Assembly (NCBI GenBank): GCA_965247505.1
Contig: OZ252020.1
Location: 1,116,001 to 1,180,000 of the forward strand
DNA from: CAIYRG01 sp965247505
GTDB taxonomy: Bacteria > Pseudomonadota > Alphaproteobacteria > Micropepsales > Micropepsaceae
Length of the DNA stretch: 64,000 nucleotides
Reading direction: 5' to 3'
The notes beneath the pieces were generated by a model, which saw only the letters and a program-made list of their open reading frames with translations, was not told the origin of the DNA and did no database searches. Made by a program: the position numbers and the translations under genes. Below are positions 25,349 to 33,785 of this stretch, piece by piece. Each line of letters opens with the position of its first letter. Within the stretch, counting starts at the first letter, position 1.

Positions 25349-25936
25349 ATGCGCATCGCGAATCTCGTTCTTGCAGTGCTTGGCTCACTCTACGTAGTTT
25401 CGGCTGCTGCTCAGGGCTGGAATGAGTTTATCGACCGCGAAGAATTATTTATTGTCCACCTTCCCCATCCTCCGGCGGTCGACGACATAACCTATGTCTC
25501 CGAATACCAAGCCGCACTACCCGGAAAAATATATACGATCTCGAACGAGCAAGTGAATTACAGTATTACGGTTGTCAATTATGGCGAGACGCCGATAGAA
25601 GGCGACCGGACTGTGTGGGACTTTGCGGGCGCGGCGGGCGCGGTCGATTATGCGGCGTGGAATATCCGCAAGCGGGGAGGTGAGATCACCTATGACGGTT
25701 GGGCGCAGTCAGACCGCATTCCCGGCCACCAACTTCAGATCCTCAACTCCGATGGCAGCCGCATTTTGGTTGCAATCCGCTCGCACGGGACCCGCCTCTA
25801 TATTCTCGAGGCGAGGGCGGCACCAGGTGCACCCTTACCGAACAATTTTCAGCAATCTCTCCGCATCCTCGATGAAAATGGAGAAGTCGTCCGCTACGAC
25901 ACGGACTTCACTACGCGAATCGAGGCGGAGCGTTGA
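25349..25936 (+). CDS. Small secreted protein of unknown function (paralogue of the 20.3 kb gene)
   Basis: 195 residues with a signal peptide (RIANLVLAVLGSLYVVSAAA). The mature region opens GWNEFIDREELFIVHLPHPP and DDITYVSEYQAALPGKIY, then DRIPGHQLQILNSDGSRILV and RLYILEARAAPGAPLPNNFQ, shared in order and spacing with the 20,321 gene. Both are exactly 195 residues. The genes lie on opposite strands about 4.5 kb apart with IS1182 copy A between them, so duplication or exchange around the IS is possible. No function is known. Confidence 0.8.
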   Translation: MRIANLVLAVLGSLYVVSAAAQGWNEFIDREELFIVHLPHPPAVDDITYVSEYQAALPGKIYTISNEQVNYSITVVNYGETPIEGDRTVWDFAGAAGAVDYAAWNIRKRGGEITYDGWAQSDRIPGHQLQILNSDGSRILVAIRSHGTRLYILEARAAPGAPLPNNFQQSLRILDENGEVVRYDTDFTTRIEAER

Positions 25937-26085
25937 TGGGACTGCGATCTTTTCGGGACTATGGACTTGCCCGCTCAACGCCCCATCTGGATTGGAACCA
26001 ACCCACGCGGTAGTTTCTCTATTAGTTGGCACAAGACACCTGGCATGCGTGGCCGGCGATCATAAGAAATAGGAGGGGTAAGAAT

Positions 26086-26559
26086 ATGTCGAGTAAGGGT
26101 GCAGTTATAGCGGTGCTTGCTCTCCTTCAGGCGAGCGTCGCTCTTGGGCAGCCCGCCTTCTTGGATCGAAAGCAAATGACGACGGACGCGGCAAGAATAA
26201 TTGTCGACACATGTTTAGCCTTTGCAGCCGAGAACGATATGGTGATTGGGGTTGCCGTCGTCGATCCCGCAGGAGTCTTGTTGGATTTTCACCTGATGGA
26301 AGGCCGCGGGCCGACGGCTTCTGAGACTGCCATTTTAAAGGCACGGACAGCGGCGCATTGGCGCCGGTCTACTCAAGAGCTTGAGGACGCGGTCAGGGGC
26401 GGCGGCAATCAGGCTCCGTTATGGGTCGGCGATTTCCCGCAGGGAGGCGGGCTGCCGATCATATTCGAGGGACAGATCGTGGGGGCCGTCGGTGTAGGCG
26501 GACCGGGTCGACAAGACGACTGCGCGCAAGCGGGTATCGATGCCATCCTCGGTCCCTAA
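26086..26559 (+). CDS. GlcG/HbpS-family (DUF336) secreted protein
   Basis: 157 residues. The ATG follows a strong AGGAGGGG site, nine bases away. A signal peptide (KGAVIAVLALLQASVALGQ) precedes the family body: MTTDAARIIVDTCLAFAAEN, VIGVAVVDPAGVLLDFHLME, SETAILKARTAAHWRRSTQE, then LPIIFEGQIVGAVGVGG. HbpS/GlcG proteins bind haem or corrinoids or accompany oxidative enzymes. The signal peptide and lack of glycolate genes favour a periplasmic cofactor-binding role, but this is inference. Confidence 0.85.
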   Translation: MSSKGAVIAVLALLQASVALGQPAFLDRKQMTTDAARIIVDTCLAFAAENDMVIGVAVVDPAGVLLDFHLMEGRGPTASETAILKARTAAHWRRSTQELEDAVRGGGNQAPLWVGDFPQGGGLPIIFEGQIVGAVGVGGPGRQDDCAQAGIDAILGP

Positions 26560-26628
26560 GGGCGGATCACTTCCATGAGTATACATTAGCAAGTAGCGAA
26601 TTGAGACATGTGCTAGACTGAACCCGCT

Positions 26629-27530
26629 ATGACAAGGGCAAACGATATGGATTTTTCGAGAGGGTATGTTCGCATCGGTGCATTGATCGTTCTTTGCGCT
26701 GCATGGCCCAGCCTGGCGGTTTCGCAAACTAGCAGTAGCCAAGAAATTCCCGATCTTTCAGGCGGGTGGGCTCGCATCGGCAAAGAGGTCGAAATGTTCG
26801 AGGCCATACCAGGCCATGCGGGGGCGGGTCCCATGCTGGTCGATCCGGCTCATCCTCATGGAGCTGCCGCGCCGCTTGGGGAGAGAATGCAGTGGATTGC
26901 AGATCTCAAGAATCCAATATTGAAACTAGAAACTTTGGCAAGGCTCCAATTGACGACCGAAGCTGGGCTACAGGGCATCCCGCATATCAAGGACCAGAGC
27001 ATGTGCCAGGCATCTGGCGTCCCATGTTATGGAATAGGCGCGCTGTCGAGGGTCGCGGCGGCGCAATTCATATATTTCAGACGCCTAGCCAAGTGACGAT
27101 TATCAATCCGAACGATAACCAGGTCCGAACAGTGTATTTGAACGTGCCGCATTCCCATAATCCTGGGCATTCTTGGTATGGCGAATCTGTTGGCCATTAT
27201 GAGGGCAGGGATATTCTGGTGGTCGATACCATCGGACAAAATGACAAGACGCAAGTCGATCGTTTTGGAACGACGCATTCCGAAAAAATTCATGTCGTGG
27301 AGCGTTTTCTCCTGTCCCCGGATCGCCAATCTCTCGAAGTGCAATTCACGGTCGAAGACCCCGGCGGTTTCACCATGCCGTGGTCGGCCCGCGTGCGTCA
27401 CGAGAGTTCGCTACGCGATTTGACCGAACAGATTTGCCCTGAAAACAATCGTTATGTCGGAGAGGTAACGGTCGATGGCGTGATAACGAAAGACGTCCCA
27501 ACCCCTACCGACGACACGCCCGACTTCTGA
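26629..27530 (+). pseudogene. Secreted protein of uncharacterised family, frameshifted
   Basis: A signal peptide (GYVRIGALIVLCAAWPSLAV) is followed by IPDLSGGWARIGKEVEMFEA and AGAGPMLVDPAHPHGAA. The frame breaks at about 27,022 after MCQASGVP and continues one base out of step with MLWNRRAVEGRGG, FQTPSQVTIINPNDNQVRTV, YLNVPHSHNPGHSWYGESVG, HYEGRDILVVDTIGQNDKTQ and FTMPWSARVRHES. This pattern is common in secreted proteobacterial proteins of unknown role. Adding one base restores a single protein of about 300 residues, so sequencing error cannot be excluded. Start is 26629 or 26647. Confidence 0.75.
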
Positions 27531-27575
27531 GCTTGGCCCGCACCTTGCGAGAGACACGCCTAGAGAGCCCATCAA

Positions 27576-27650
27576 ATGTCCGCTCTTGGCACTAAGCAGA
27601 CATCCTTAGTCACCAAGGATGTGTTTACGTCGCGGGGGTAAACCGGACAT
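27576..27650 (+). repeat. Dispersed 75-bp palindromic repeat, copy R5
   Basis: Reads ATGTCCGCTCTTGGCACTAA, GCAGACATCCTTAGTCACCA, AGGATGTGTTTACGTCGCGG, then GGGTAAACCGGACAT. Outer arms ATGTCCG and CGGACAT pair. An extra inner hairpin, CATCCTTAGTCACCAAGGATG, is peculiar to this copy. It lies in the 207-bp gap upstream of the lipoprotein gene. Confidence 0.75.
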
Positions 27651-27737
27651 ATTCGCAGCGCCGATATTCAATCGTATTTAAGATGAGCGGCGGATTGAAT
27701 AATAAAGAGCGTTATCGTCCAATAGCAGCGCAGCGTC

Positions 27738-28772
27738 ATGAACAGCAGACGAGGGACTGCGCTGGCATGCGCCTATTCGCGGCAGTTGGCCCCTATATTA
27801 TTAACCGGATTGTGCCTGGCAGGATGCAGCTCTACGCCCTTGAGCCACGCTTCTGTTGATCCAGATAGACAAGGCGCGGCTCTCCCTTGCGACACCTGGT
27901 CGGAACCACAACAGTTGGGCATGTTGGACCATCAGATAATTCCCGAAGCGAGCGGGATTGCAGTTTCTAGAGCATTTGAAGATCGGCTATATCACAACAA
28001 CGACTCCGGCGACGGTCCCTATTTCTACGTAACAAACGGGGCCGGAGCGGCTACGCAAACCGTGACGGTAGATGGTTTTGATCCGAGAGATGCCGAAGCC
28101 ATGGCGCTTGGTCCATGCCCTGATCAAAGAACATGCCTCTATCTGGGGGATATTGGCGACAATTTCAGGACACGGCCAGATGTCAGCATAGTTATTATCC
28201 CAGAGCAGGAACAATTTTCTGAGAGAATAACGCCTCTGAAAATTATTACAGCAACATACCCTGACACCTCACATGATGCCGAAGGAATGGCAGTGCACCC
28301 CAATGGTGATCTTTTCATACTGACAAAAGAATTTAATCGGGTGACAAGGTTTGCCCTTCCAGCCCAGCTTTACCGTCTTTCGGCTTCGCAAATCGCGGGC
28401 GACAATGGTGACGTCCAAGAGATGGAATACCTGGGTGAAGTGGATCTACCGCGGCTTCTAAGCGATTACGACCAGAGTGAGCAAATCGTAACCGGAATGG
28501 ACATTTCATCCGACGGCGAAAGGGCACTAATCATTACTTATCAAACAGCTTTGGAAATGTTGTTCGAACCAGTCAATGGCACTTTCACAGAACGCCAACA
28601 AATTGCCGATGAAAACTTTCGGAATATTCCCATCGAAGAGCTGGAGCAGATGGAGGCCATTGCCTACACTGCGGATCAAAACGCCTTTATCTACGACACC
28701 GAATATCACGAAGAAATTGGGGCCGCTGCGATCTATCAAGTTGCGTGCTTAAACCTCCGGTCTGAGTCCTAG
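27738..28772 (+). CDS. Lipoprotein with beta-propeller-like body, function unknown
   Basis: 344 residues. The N-terminus has a lipobox LCLAGC, so the mature protein is lipid-anchored at the Cys near residue 29. The body reads IIPEASGIAVSRAFEDRLYH, NNDSGDGPYFYVTNGAGA, FDPRDAEAMALGPC, CLYLGDIGDNFRTRPDV, SHDAEGMAVHPNGDLFILTK and VTGMDISSDGERALIITY. These are repeated Gly/Asp turns like those of SdiA-regulated or phytase-like propellers. No catalytic site is assignable. It is visibly AT-richer than the core genes, and IS21 lies 27 bp downstream. Confidence 0.75.
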   Translation: MNSRRGTALACAYSRQLAPILLTGLCLAGCSSTPLSHASVDPDRQGAALPCDTWSEPQQLGMLDHQIIPEASGIAVSRAFEDRLYHNNDSGDGPYFYVTNGAGAATQTVTVDGFDPRDAEAMALGPCPDQRTCLYLGDIGDNFRTRPDVSIVIIPEQEQFSERITPLKIITATYPDTSHDAEGMAVHPNGDLFILTKEFNRVTRFALPAQLYRLSASQIAGDNGDVQEMEYLGEVDLPRLLSDYDQSEQIVTGMDISSDGERALIITYQTALEMLFEPVNGTFTERQQIADENFRNIPIEELEQMEAIAYTADQNAFIYDTEYHEEIGAAAIYQVACLNLRSES

Positions 28773-28880
28773 AAAAACTGAGCTCTTAGTCCACGGAAGC
28801 GGCGGGATTTCCCAGCCGCGGGCGGAGTAAAACTCTGCCACCTGTAGCCTTCGATCTTTTTTGAGATGGAAGGCGGGAGG

Positions 28881-30380
28881 ATGTACACCGTGGACCTATA
28901 TCTGCGCGTTCGGCTGGCCTGCCATGTTGATGGTCTGAGCCAGCGAGAGGCGGCAAGTCGGTTTGGCATTGCGCGCGAGACGGTGAGGAAGATGCTGCGG
29001 CATTCGGAACCGCCGGGATATCGGCGACGCCAGCCACCGAAACGCCCGAAACTGGCCCCCTTCACGGATATCATCGACCGTATTCTGGAGGAGGACCGAA
29101 CGGTTCACCGTAAGCAGCACCACACGGCGAAGCGTATATTCGAGCGCCTTCGCGACGAACATGGCTTCACGGGCAAAGAGACCATCGTGAAGGATTACGT
29201 TCGGGAACGGCGCCTTCGTCGGCGTGAGATGTTTGTGCCGTTGTCCCATCCTCCGGGCCATGCTCAAGCGGACTTTGGCGAGGCGGATGCGATCATCGCC
29301 GGCGTCAAGTATCGGGCGCATTTTTTCGTCATGACACTTCCCCACAGCGATGCCTGCTTCGTTGCGGCCTACCCGGCGGCGGCGACGGAGGCCTGGCTGG
29401 ACGGGCACAACAGAGCCTTTGTTTTTTTCGGCGGCGTTCCCCAATCGATTCTTTACGACAACGACAAGTGTCTGGTGTCGCGCATCTTGTCAGATGGCAC
29501 GCGGCAACGAACGCGGGCGTTCAGCGGGCTGCAGTCCCATTACCTCTTCGAGGACCGCTACGGCCGTCCCGGCAAGGGTAACGACAAAGGCAATGTGGAG
29601 GGGGTGGTCGGCTATGCCCGGCGGAACTTCATGACGCCGCTTCCCCGGTTCGCGCGCTGGGACGCCTTCAATGGCCACCTGGAAGAGCAATGCCGCAACC
29701 GGCAAGGCAACGTCCTGCGCGGCCACCGCGAGAGCATCGGCGAACGGTTTGTGCGTGACCGCGAAGCGTTGAAGAGGCCACTGCCGGCACCGTTCGACGC
29801 GTGCGACAAGCAGGGCACGCGGGTCAACTCGCTGTCCCTGGTGCGCTACCGGACGAATGACTATTCCGTGCCCGTCGCCTACGGCCATCAGGAAGTCTGG
29901 ATCCGTGGCTATGTCCACGAGGTGGTTATCGGTTGCGGCGCCGGGATCATTGCCCGACACCCCCGTTCCTACGACCGGGAAGATATGGTCTTCGATCCGA
30001 TCCACTACCTGCCTTTGCTGGAGCACAAGATCGGTGCCCTGGATCAGGCCGCGCCGCTAGCCGGATGGGAACTGCCTGATGCCTTCCCAACCCTGCGCCG
30101 TCTCCTGGAGGCGCGCATGGGCAAGGCCGGCAAGCGGGAATACGTCCAGGTCCTTCGGCTTGTGGAGACCTTCGATCTCGAGGTGCTTCACGGCGCGGTG
30201 AAGGACGCCCTGCGCCTGGGTGCGATCGGCTACGACGCCGTCAAACACCTTGTGCTGTGCCGTATCGAGCGACGCCCGCCCAAACTCGACCTGGATATCT
30301 ATCCCTACCTGCCTCGGGCCAACGTGGCGACCACGGCCGCCGCCAGTTATATGAGCTTGTTGGGTGGAGGCGCGTCATGA
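28881..30380 (+). CDS. istA: IS21 transposase IstA
   Basis: 499 residues from the ATG at 28881, matching the usual M-TVDLY-RVR start; an ATG 15 bases earlier is the alternative. An N-terminal HTH (LSQREAASRFGIARETVRKM) precedes the integrase core: Asp in HAQADFGEADAI, Asp in SILYDNDKC and Glu in GNVEGVVGYARRNF. The C-terminal beta-barrel region (SVPVAYGHQEVWIRGYVHEV) is present. The protein is intact. The last codon overlaps the istB start (ATGA), giving coupled expression. Confidence 0.95.
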   Translation: MYTVDLYLRVRLACHVDGLSQREAASRFGIARETVRKMLRHSEPPGYRRRQPPKRPKLAPFTDIIDRILEEDRTVHRKQHHTAKRIFERLRDEHGFTGKETIVKDYVRERRLRRREMFVPLSHPPGHAQADFGEADAIIAGVKYRAHFFVMTLPHSDACFVAAYPAAATEAWLDGHNRAFVFFGGVPQSILYDNDKCLVSRILSDGTRQRTRAFSGLQSHYLFEDRYGRPGKGNDKGNVEGVVGYARRNFMTPLPRFARWDAFNGHLEEQCRNRQGNVLRGHRESIGERFVRDREALKRPLPAPFDACDKQGTRVNSLSLVRYRTNDYSVPVAYGHQEVWIRGYVHEVVIGCGAGIIARHPRSYDREDMVFDPIHYLPLLEHKIGALDQAAPLAGWELPDAFPTLRRLLEARMGKAGKREYVQVLRLVETFDLEVLHGAVKDALRLGAIGYDAVKHLVLCRIERRPPKLDLDIYPYLPRANVATTAAASYMSLLGGGAS

Positions 30381-31147
30381 CCGATACGCCGCAAGTGTTG
30401 CTGGCCCATCACCTCAAGACCCTGAAACTGCCGACGTTCCTGCGCGAATACGACAAGCTGGCCCGCCAATGCGCCACCGAGGGCGCCGACCATGTGCGGT
30501 ATCTTGTCCGTCTGACCGAGTTGGAACTGATCGACCGTGAGCGCCGCATGGTCGAGCGGCGGATCAGACAGGCCAGGTTCCCCGCCGTCAAAAGCCTCGA
30601 CAGCTTCGACTTCAAGGCCATCGCATCGCTCAACAAGATGCTGGTTCTGGAGTTGGCGCGATGCGAATACGTCGAGCGTCGTGAGAATATCATCGCGCTC
30701 GGCAACTCAGGCACCGGCAAGACCCATATCGCCCTCGGTCTCGGTCTGGCGGCCTGCCAAAAGGGGCTCTCCGTCGGCTTCCTCACGGCCGCTGCCCTGG
30801 TTCATGAACTGATGGAGGCCAGGGATGAAAAACGCCTGTTGCGCCTGCAGAAGCAACTGGCAAAGTATCACCTTCTGATCATCGACGAACTCGGCTTCGT
30901 GCCGCTCTCGAAGACCGGCGCCGAGCTGCTGTTCGAAGTCTTCAGCCAGCGCTACGAGCGGGGCTCGATCCTGGTGACCTCCAACTTGCCGTTCGATGAG
31001 TGGACGGAGATATTCGGCTCGGAACGCCTGACCGGGGCTTTGCTGGACCGCCTCACCCACCATGTCCATATCCTGGAAATGAACGGCGAGAGCTATCGTC
31101 TCAACCAAAGCCAAAAACGGCGGAAATCCCCAAAAATACCTGCTTAA
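30377..31147 (+). CDS. istB: IS21 helper ATPase IstB
   Basis: 256 residues, a DnaC-like AAA+ protein that assembles on target DNA and directs IstA. Walker A is GNSGTGKTHIALGLG and Walker B is LLIIDELGFVPLSK; sensor-like VTSNLPFDEW and the C-terminal RLTGALLDRLTHH are present. The start overlaps the istA stop by four bases. Intact. Confidence 0.95.
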   Translation: MTDTPQVLLAHHLKTLKLPTFLREYDKLARQCATEGADHVRYLVRLTELELIDRERRMVERRIRQARFPAVKSLDSFDFKAIASLNKMLVLELARCEYVERRENIIALGNSGTGKTHIALGLGLAACQKGLSVGFLTAAALVHELMEARDEKRLLRLQKQLAKYHLLIIDELGFVPLSKTGAELLFEVFSQRYERGSILVTSNLPFDEWTEIFGSERLTGALLDRLTHHVHILEMNGESYRLNQSQKRRKSPKIPA

Positions 31148-31341
31148 CCGCCGGTGCAATGGTTGACCCGGTGGGTCCACAGGAACCTCCCACGCTGCTT
31201 CGCTCCGCGTAACGCAAGCGCTACACGAAGCAGCGCGGGTCCCTCCTATGGACTACCGGGACAACCCCCCAACACCGCGTACCGCATAACGTTAAGTGGA
31301 CTAGTTTTGCTCCGCCCGGGTGGACTAATTTTGCTCCGCCG

Positions 31342-32489
31342 TCCATTACGGTTTCAGTGCGTTAGAGAAGGACGAAGTTTGGGAGCGTTGGGCTCGGGGT
31401 GAAACGCTGAAGGCGATCGGGCGAGTTTTCGGTAAGCCCTCGTCGTCGATTCGTGGTCAGCTGTCGCCCTCTGGCGGGATCCGACCAGCACCCCGGCGGC
31501 GTTCAAAGCTGGCTTTGACATTGTCGGAGCGCGAGGAGATCTCCAGAGGTCTCGCGGCGGAACAATCTGCACGCTCTTTGGCAAGGTTGCTGGGCCGTGC
31601 GCCCTCGACGGTGAGCCGAGAGATTCGCCGCAATGGGGGCTATGATCGCTACCGCGCGGCATTGTCCGACGAAGCGGCCTTTATACGTGCGCGCCGGCCG
31701 AAGCGATGTAAATTGGCGGGCAATGCGCAGTTACGACAGACAGTAGCGCGCAAGCTTAAACAGGATTGGTCGCCCCAGCAGATCGCCGGTTGGATGAAGC
31801 AGATGCATCCCGAAGACGAGAGCAAACGCGTGTCGCACGAGACGATCTATCGAAGCTTATTTATTCAATCCCGTGGGGCATTTAGGAAGGAACTGACCGG
31901 GTATCTTCGCTCCAAACGGACAATGCGACGCTCTAAGCGTGCGAGCTCGCATGGCGATGGCCGTGGGCAGATCACGGATATCGTTTCGATCAGCGAGCGC
32001 CCTGCAAGCGTGGAAGATCGTGCGGTGCCCGGTCATTGGGAAGGCGATCTTCTGGCCGGCTCGAAGAACACGCATATCGCAACCTTGGTCGAGCGTCATA
32101 CCCGCTATGTGATGCTGGCGAAGATCCCCTCTAAGGACACCGAGACAGTCGTGAATGCACTGATCAAACAGGCGAAGAAGCTCCCCACCGAACTCTACAA
32201 ATCTCTGACCTGGGACCGGGGCAAGGAGCTTGCCGATCACAAGCGCTTTAGCTTGGCGACCAATATCAATGTCTATTTCTGCGATCCGCAAAGCCCTTGG
32301 CAGCGTGGCTCCAATGAGAACACCAGTGGCCTCCTACGACAGTACTTTCCCAAAGGGGCGGACCTATCCGTGCATTCGCAGGCGCACCTAAATAAGATCG
32401 CCCGCAGGCTCAACGAAAGGCCACGTCAGACCTTGGGGTTCCAGACCCTGGCAGATAGATTTAATGCCTGTGTTGCATCGATCACCTGA
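31342..32489 (+). pseudogene. IS30-family transposase, 5' end replaced by IS21
   Basis: An open frame runs from the very edge of IS21 (HYGFSALEKDEVWERWARGE, then KPSSSIRGQLSPSGGIRPAP) into the conserved body LALTLSEREEISRGLAAEQS. The DDE core follows: Asp in PGHWEGDLLAGSKN, Asp in LTWDRGKELADHK, Glu in GSNENTSGLLRQYFPKG. Relatives have a few residues and a start codon before HYGFS; here no start codon occurs before the upstream TAA in the IS21 end. The promoter, start and left inverted repeat are gone. An internal TTG or GTG could still start a shorter protein. The right end of the element lies somewhere before 32,503. Confidence 0.8.
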
Positions 32490-32502
32490 GGCCGCAGCCA
32501 AG

Positions 32503-32511
32503 AGCGGACAT
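32503..32511 (+). repeat. Fragment of the dispersed palindrome (AGCGGACAT arm)
   Basis: A lone AGCGGACAT arm just beyond the IS30 remnant, in the 160-bp gap before the binding-protein gene. It may mark where the IS30 element ends. No other feature is seen in this gap. Confidence 0.4.
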
Positions 32512-32649
32512 TTCCTCTCCAACCACATGACCCAAAAAAAGCCAAGTCAGGTCAGTTCGAGATCTGCAAGCCCTATGTGGGCCAGAGGATTACCTATGAA
32601 AACGGACTCACCTGTCCCGTTCGGTGTTACATGCACCGAGTGAGGACGA

Positions 32650-33717
32650 TCATTGTTCGGCCTCATTGGCATATGTCGGATCGATGAAACTTTCCGCCGA
32701 GGGCCAAGGTTCTTCCAAGACCCCATACTCGCCCAAAAGAGCGATCGCCTCATTTACACTATTCATGTCGATCGCCGCCTGCTGCGGCAACACGCGATTC
32801 TGTGGATCCCAAATGTAGGAAAGCATCTCTCGCGCATGGTCCTCGGGTTCATCCATGAACTCCATCGTAACCCTGACCACTTCGTCGCGGTTCATCGGAT
32901 CCTCGATAAAACGCATCGCCGCCGTGGTGGCCCGAATGTACTTTAAGACAAAATCGCGATTCGCTGCCGCCCAGGCGGGCTTCACGACATCAACCATATA
33001 TTGGAGGGGCTCAATTTCGTTCGTGATACCGAGTGAATGGAAGCTGGCGTCCAGCGCCTCAAATATTGCGGGCTGAGCCAATATTGCCCCGTCGCATTCC
33101 CCGGTCACCAAACAGGTAGCCCGTGCCCGAGAACCGGCAATGATATTCAGGGTGACGTCTTCGTTTTGCAGCCCATTCAGCGCCATTAATTTTTGCACCC
33201 AAATCGTAATTCCGTCATGGAGATTGGTTACCGCGACGGTCTTCCCCCTAAGATCGTCGTAGGAATTGATCTCGGGGCCTACGGCGAGAAAATAGACTGG
33301 ATTGCTTGCCGTCACAGCTACGCCGACATAAGTGCCTGTACTCCTTCCTGTGATTGCGTCGTGTATCATGAGAGGCAATTGTTGCCGCGACATGTCTGCG
33401 CTGCCATCCGCCATTGCTTCGCGCAACGAACGAGGATCTTGGCCTTCGACCGGTTCGCGAAAGGAAGACGTAAAATGAATAATCTGCACGTCCAATCCTT
33501 CGCGCGCAAAGAACCCTTCGCGTTCAGCAATGACCTGAGGCAGCCGGTTGAAATTCTTCGCATCATTTATGCCGTAGTGAAGCGTAACCGCTTCCTCGGC
33601 AGGCGACGCCGGGGGCACTGGCGTCTCGGTTAGTGTCGGTCCCTGCGAAAAATAGAAGAACGCGCCGAACCCCAGCAAACCGATGATGATCGATATGAAT
33701 ATTCCTGAACGGCCCAT
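32650..33717 (-). CDS. NMT1/SsuA-like ABC-transporter substrate-binding protein
   Basis: 355 residues. The ATG at 33717 follows GGAGGATTTT and starts an N-terminal anchor or signal (GIFISIIIGLLGFGAFFYF). The body is a type 2 periplasmic-binding fold of the NMT1 group: LPQVIAEREGFFAREGLDVQ, ADMSRQQLPLMIHDAITGR, SYDDLRGKTVAVTNLHDG, AGSRARATCLVTGECDGAIL. No permease or ATPase gene is nearby. It follows the molybdenum-hydroxylase genes by 68 bp in the same direction, so it may deliver or sense that enzyme's substrate. The anchor looks uncleaved, suggesting attachment to the inner membrane. Confidence 0.85.
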   Translation of the reverse strand: MGRSGIFISIIIGLLGFGAFFYFSQGPTLTETPVPPASPAEEAVTLHYGINDAKNFNRLPQVIAEREGFFAREGLDVQIIHFTSSFREPVEGQDPRSLREAMADGSADMSRQQLPLMIHDAITGRSTGTYVGVAVTASNPVYFLAVGPEINSYDDLRGKTVAVTNLHDGITIWVQKLMALNGLQNEDVTLNIIAGSRARATCLVTGECDGAILAQPAIFEALDASFHSLGITNEIEPLQYMVDVVKPAWAAANRDFVLKYIRATTAAMRFIEDPMNRDEVVRVTMEFMDEPEDHAREMLSYIWDPQNRVLPQQAAIDMNSVNEAIALLGEYGVLEEPWPSAESFIDPTYANEAEQ

Positions 33718-33785
33718 CCGAAAAATCCTCCAAAATGGCGTCGCGGTTAGGAATGCTTCCAAGCCTGCGACTTTCAATTATCGGC

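Larger units (their letters stand above)
28800..31341 (+). mobile_element. IS21-family insertion sequence
   Basis: An istA/istB pair with the repeated ends usual for IS21. The right end carries two tandem near-copies (GTGGACTAGTTTTGCTCCGC and GTGGACTAATTTTGCTCCGC). The left end carries the inverse-type sequence GCGGAGTAAAACTCTGCCAC preceded by CGGCGGG. Exact ends are approximate and no target duplication is established. The right end abuts the truncated IS30 reading frame. Confidence 0.85.

Noticed and set aside
21402..27650. CRISPR array from repeated ATGTCCGCT blocks
   Set aside because: Copies are kilobases apart, with no regular spacers, no leader and no cas genes.
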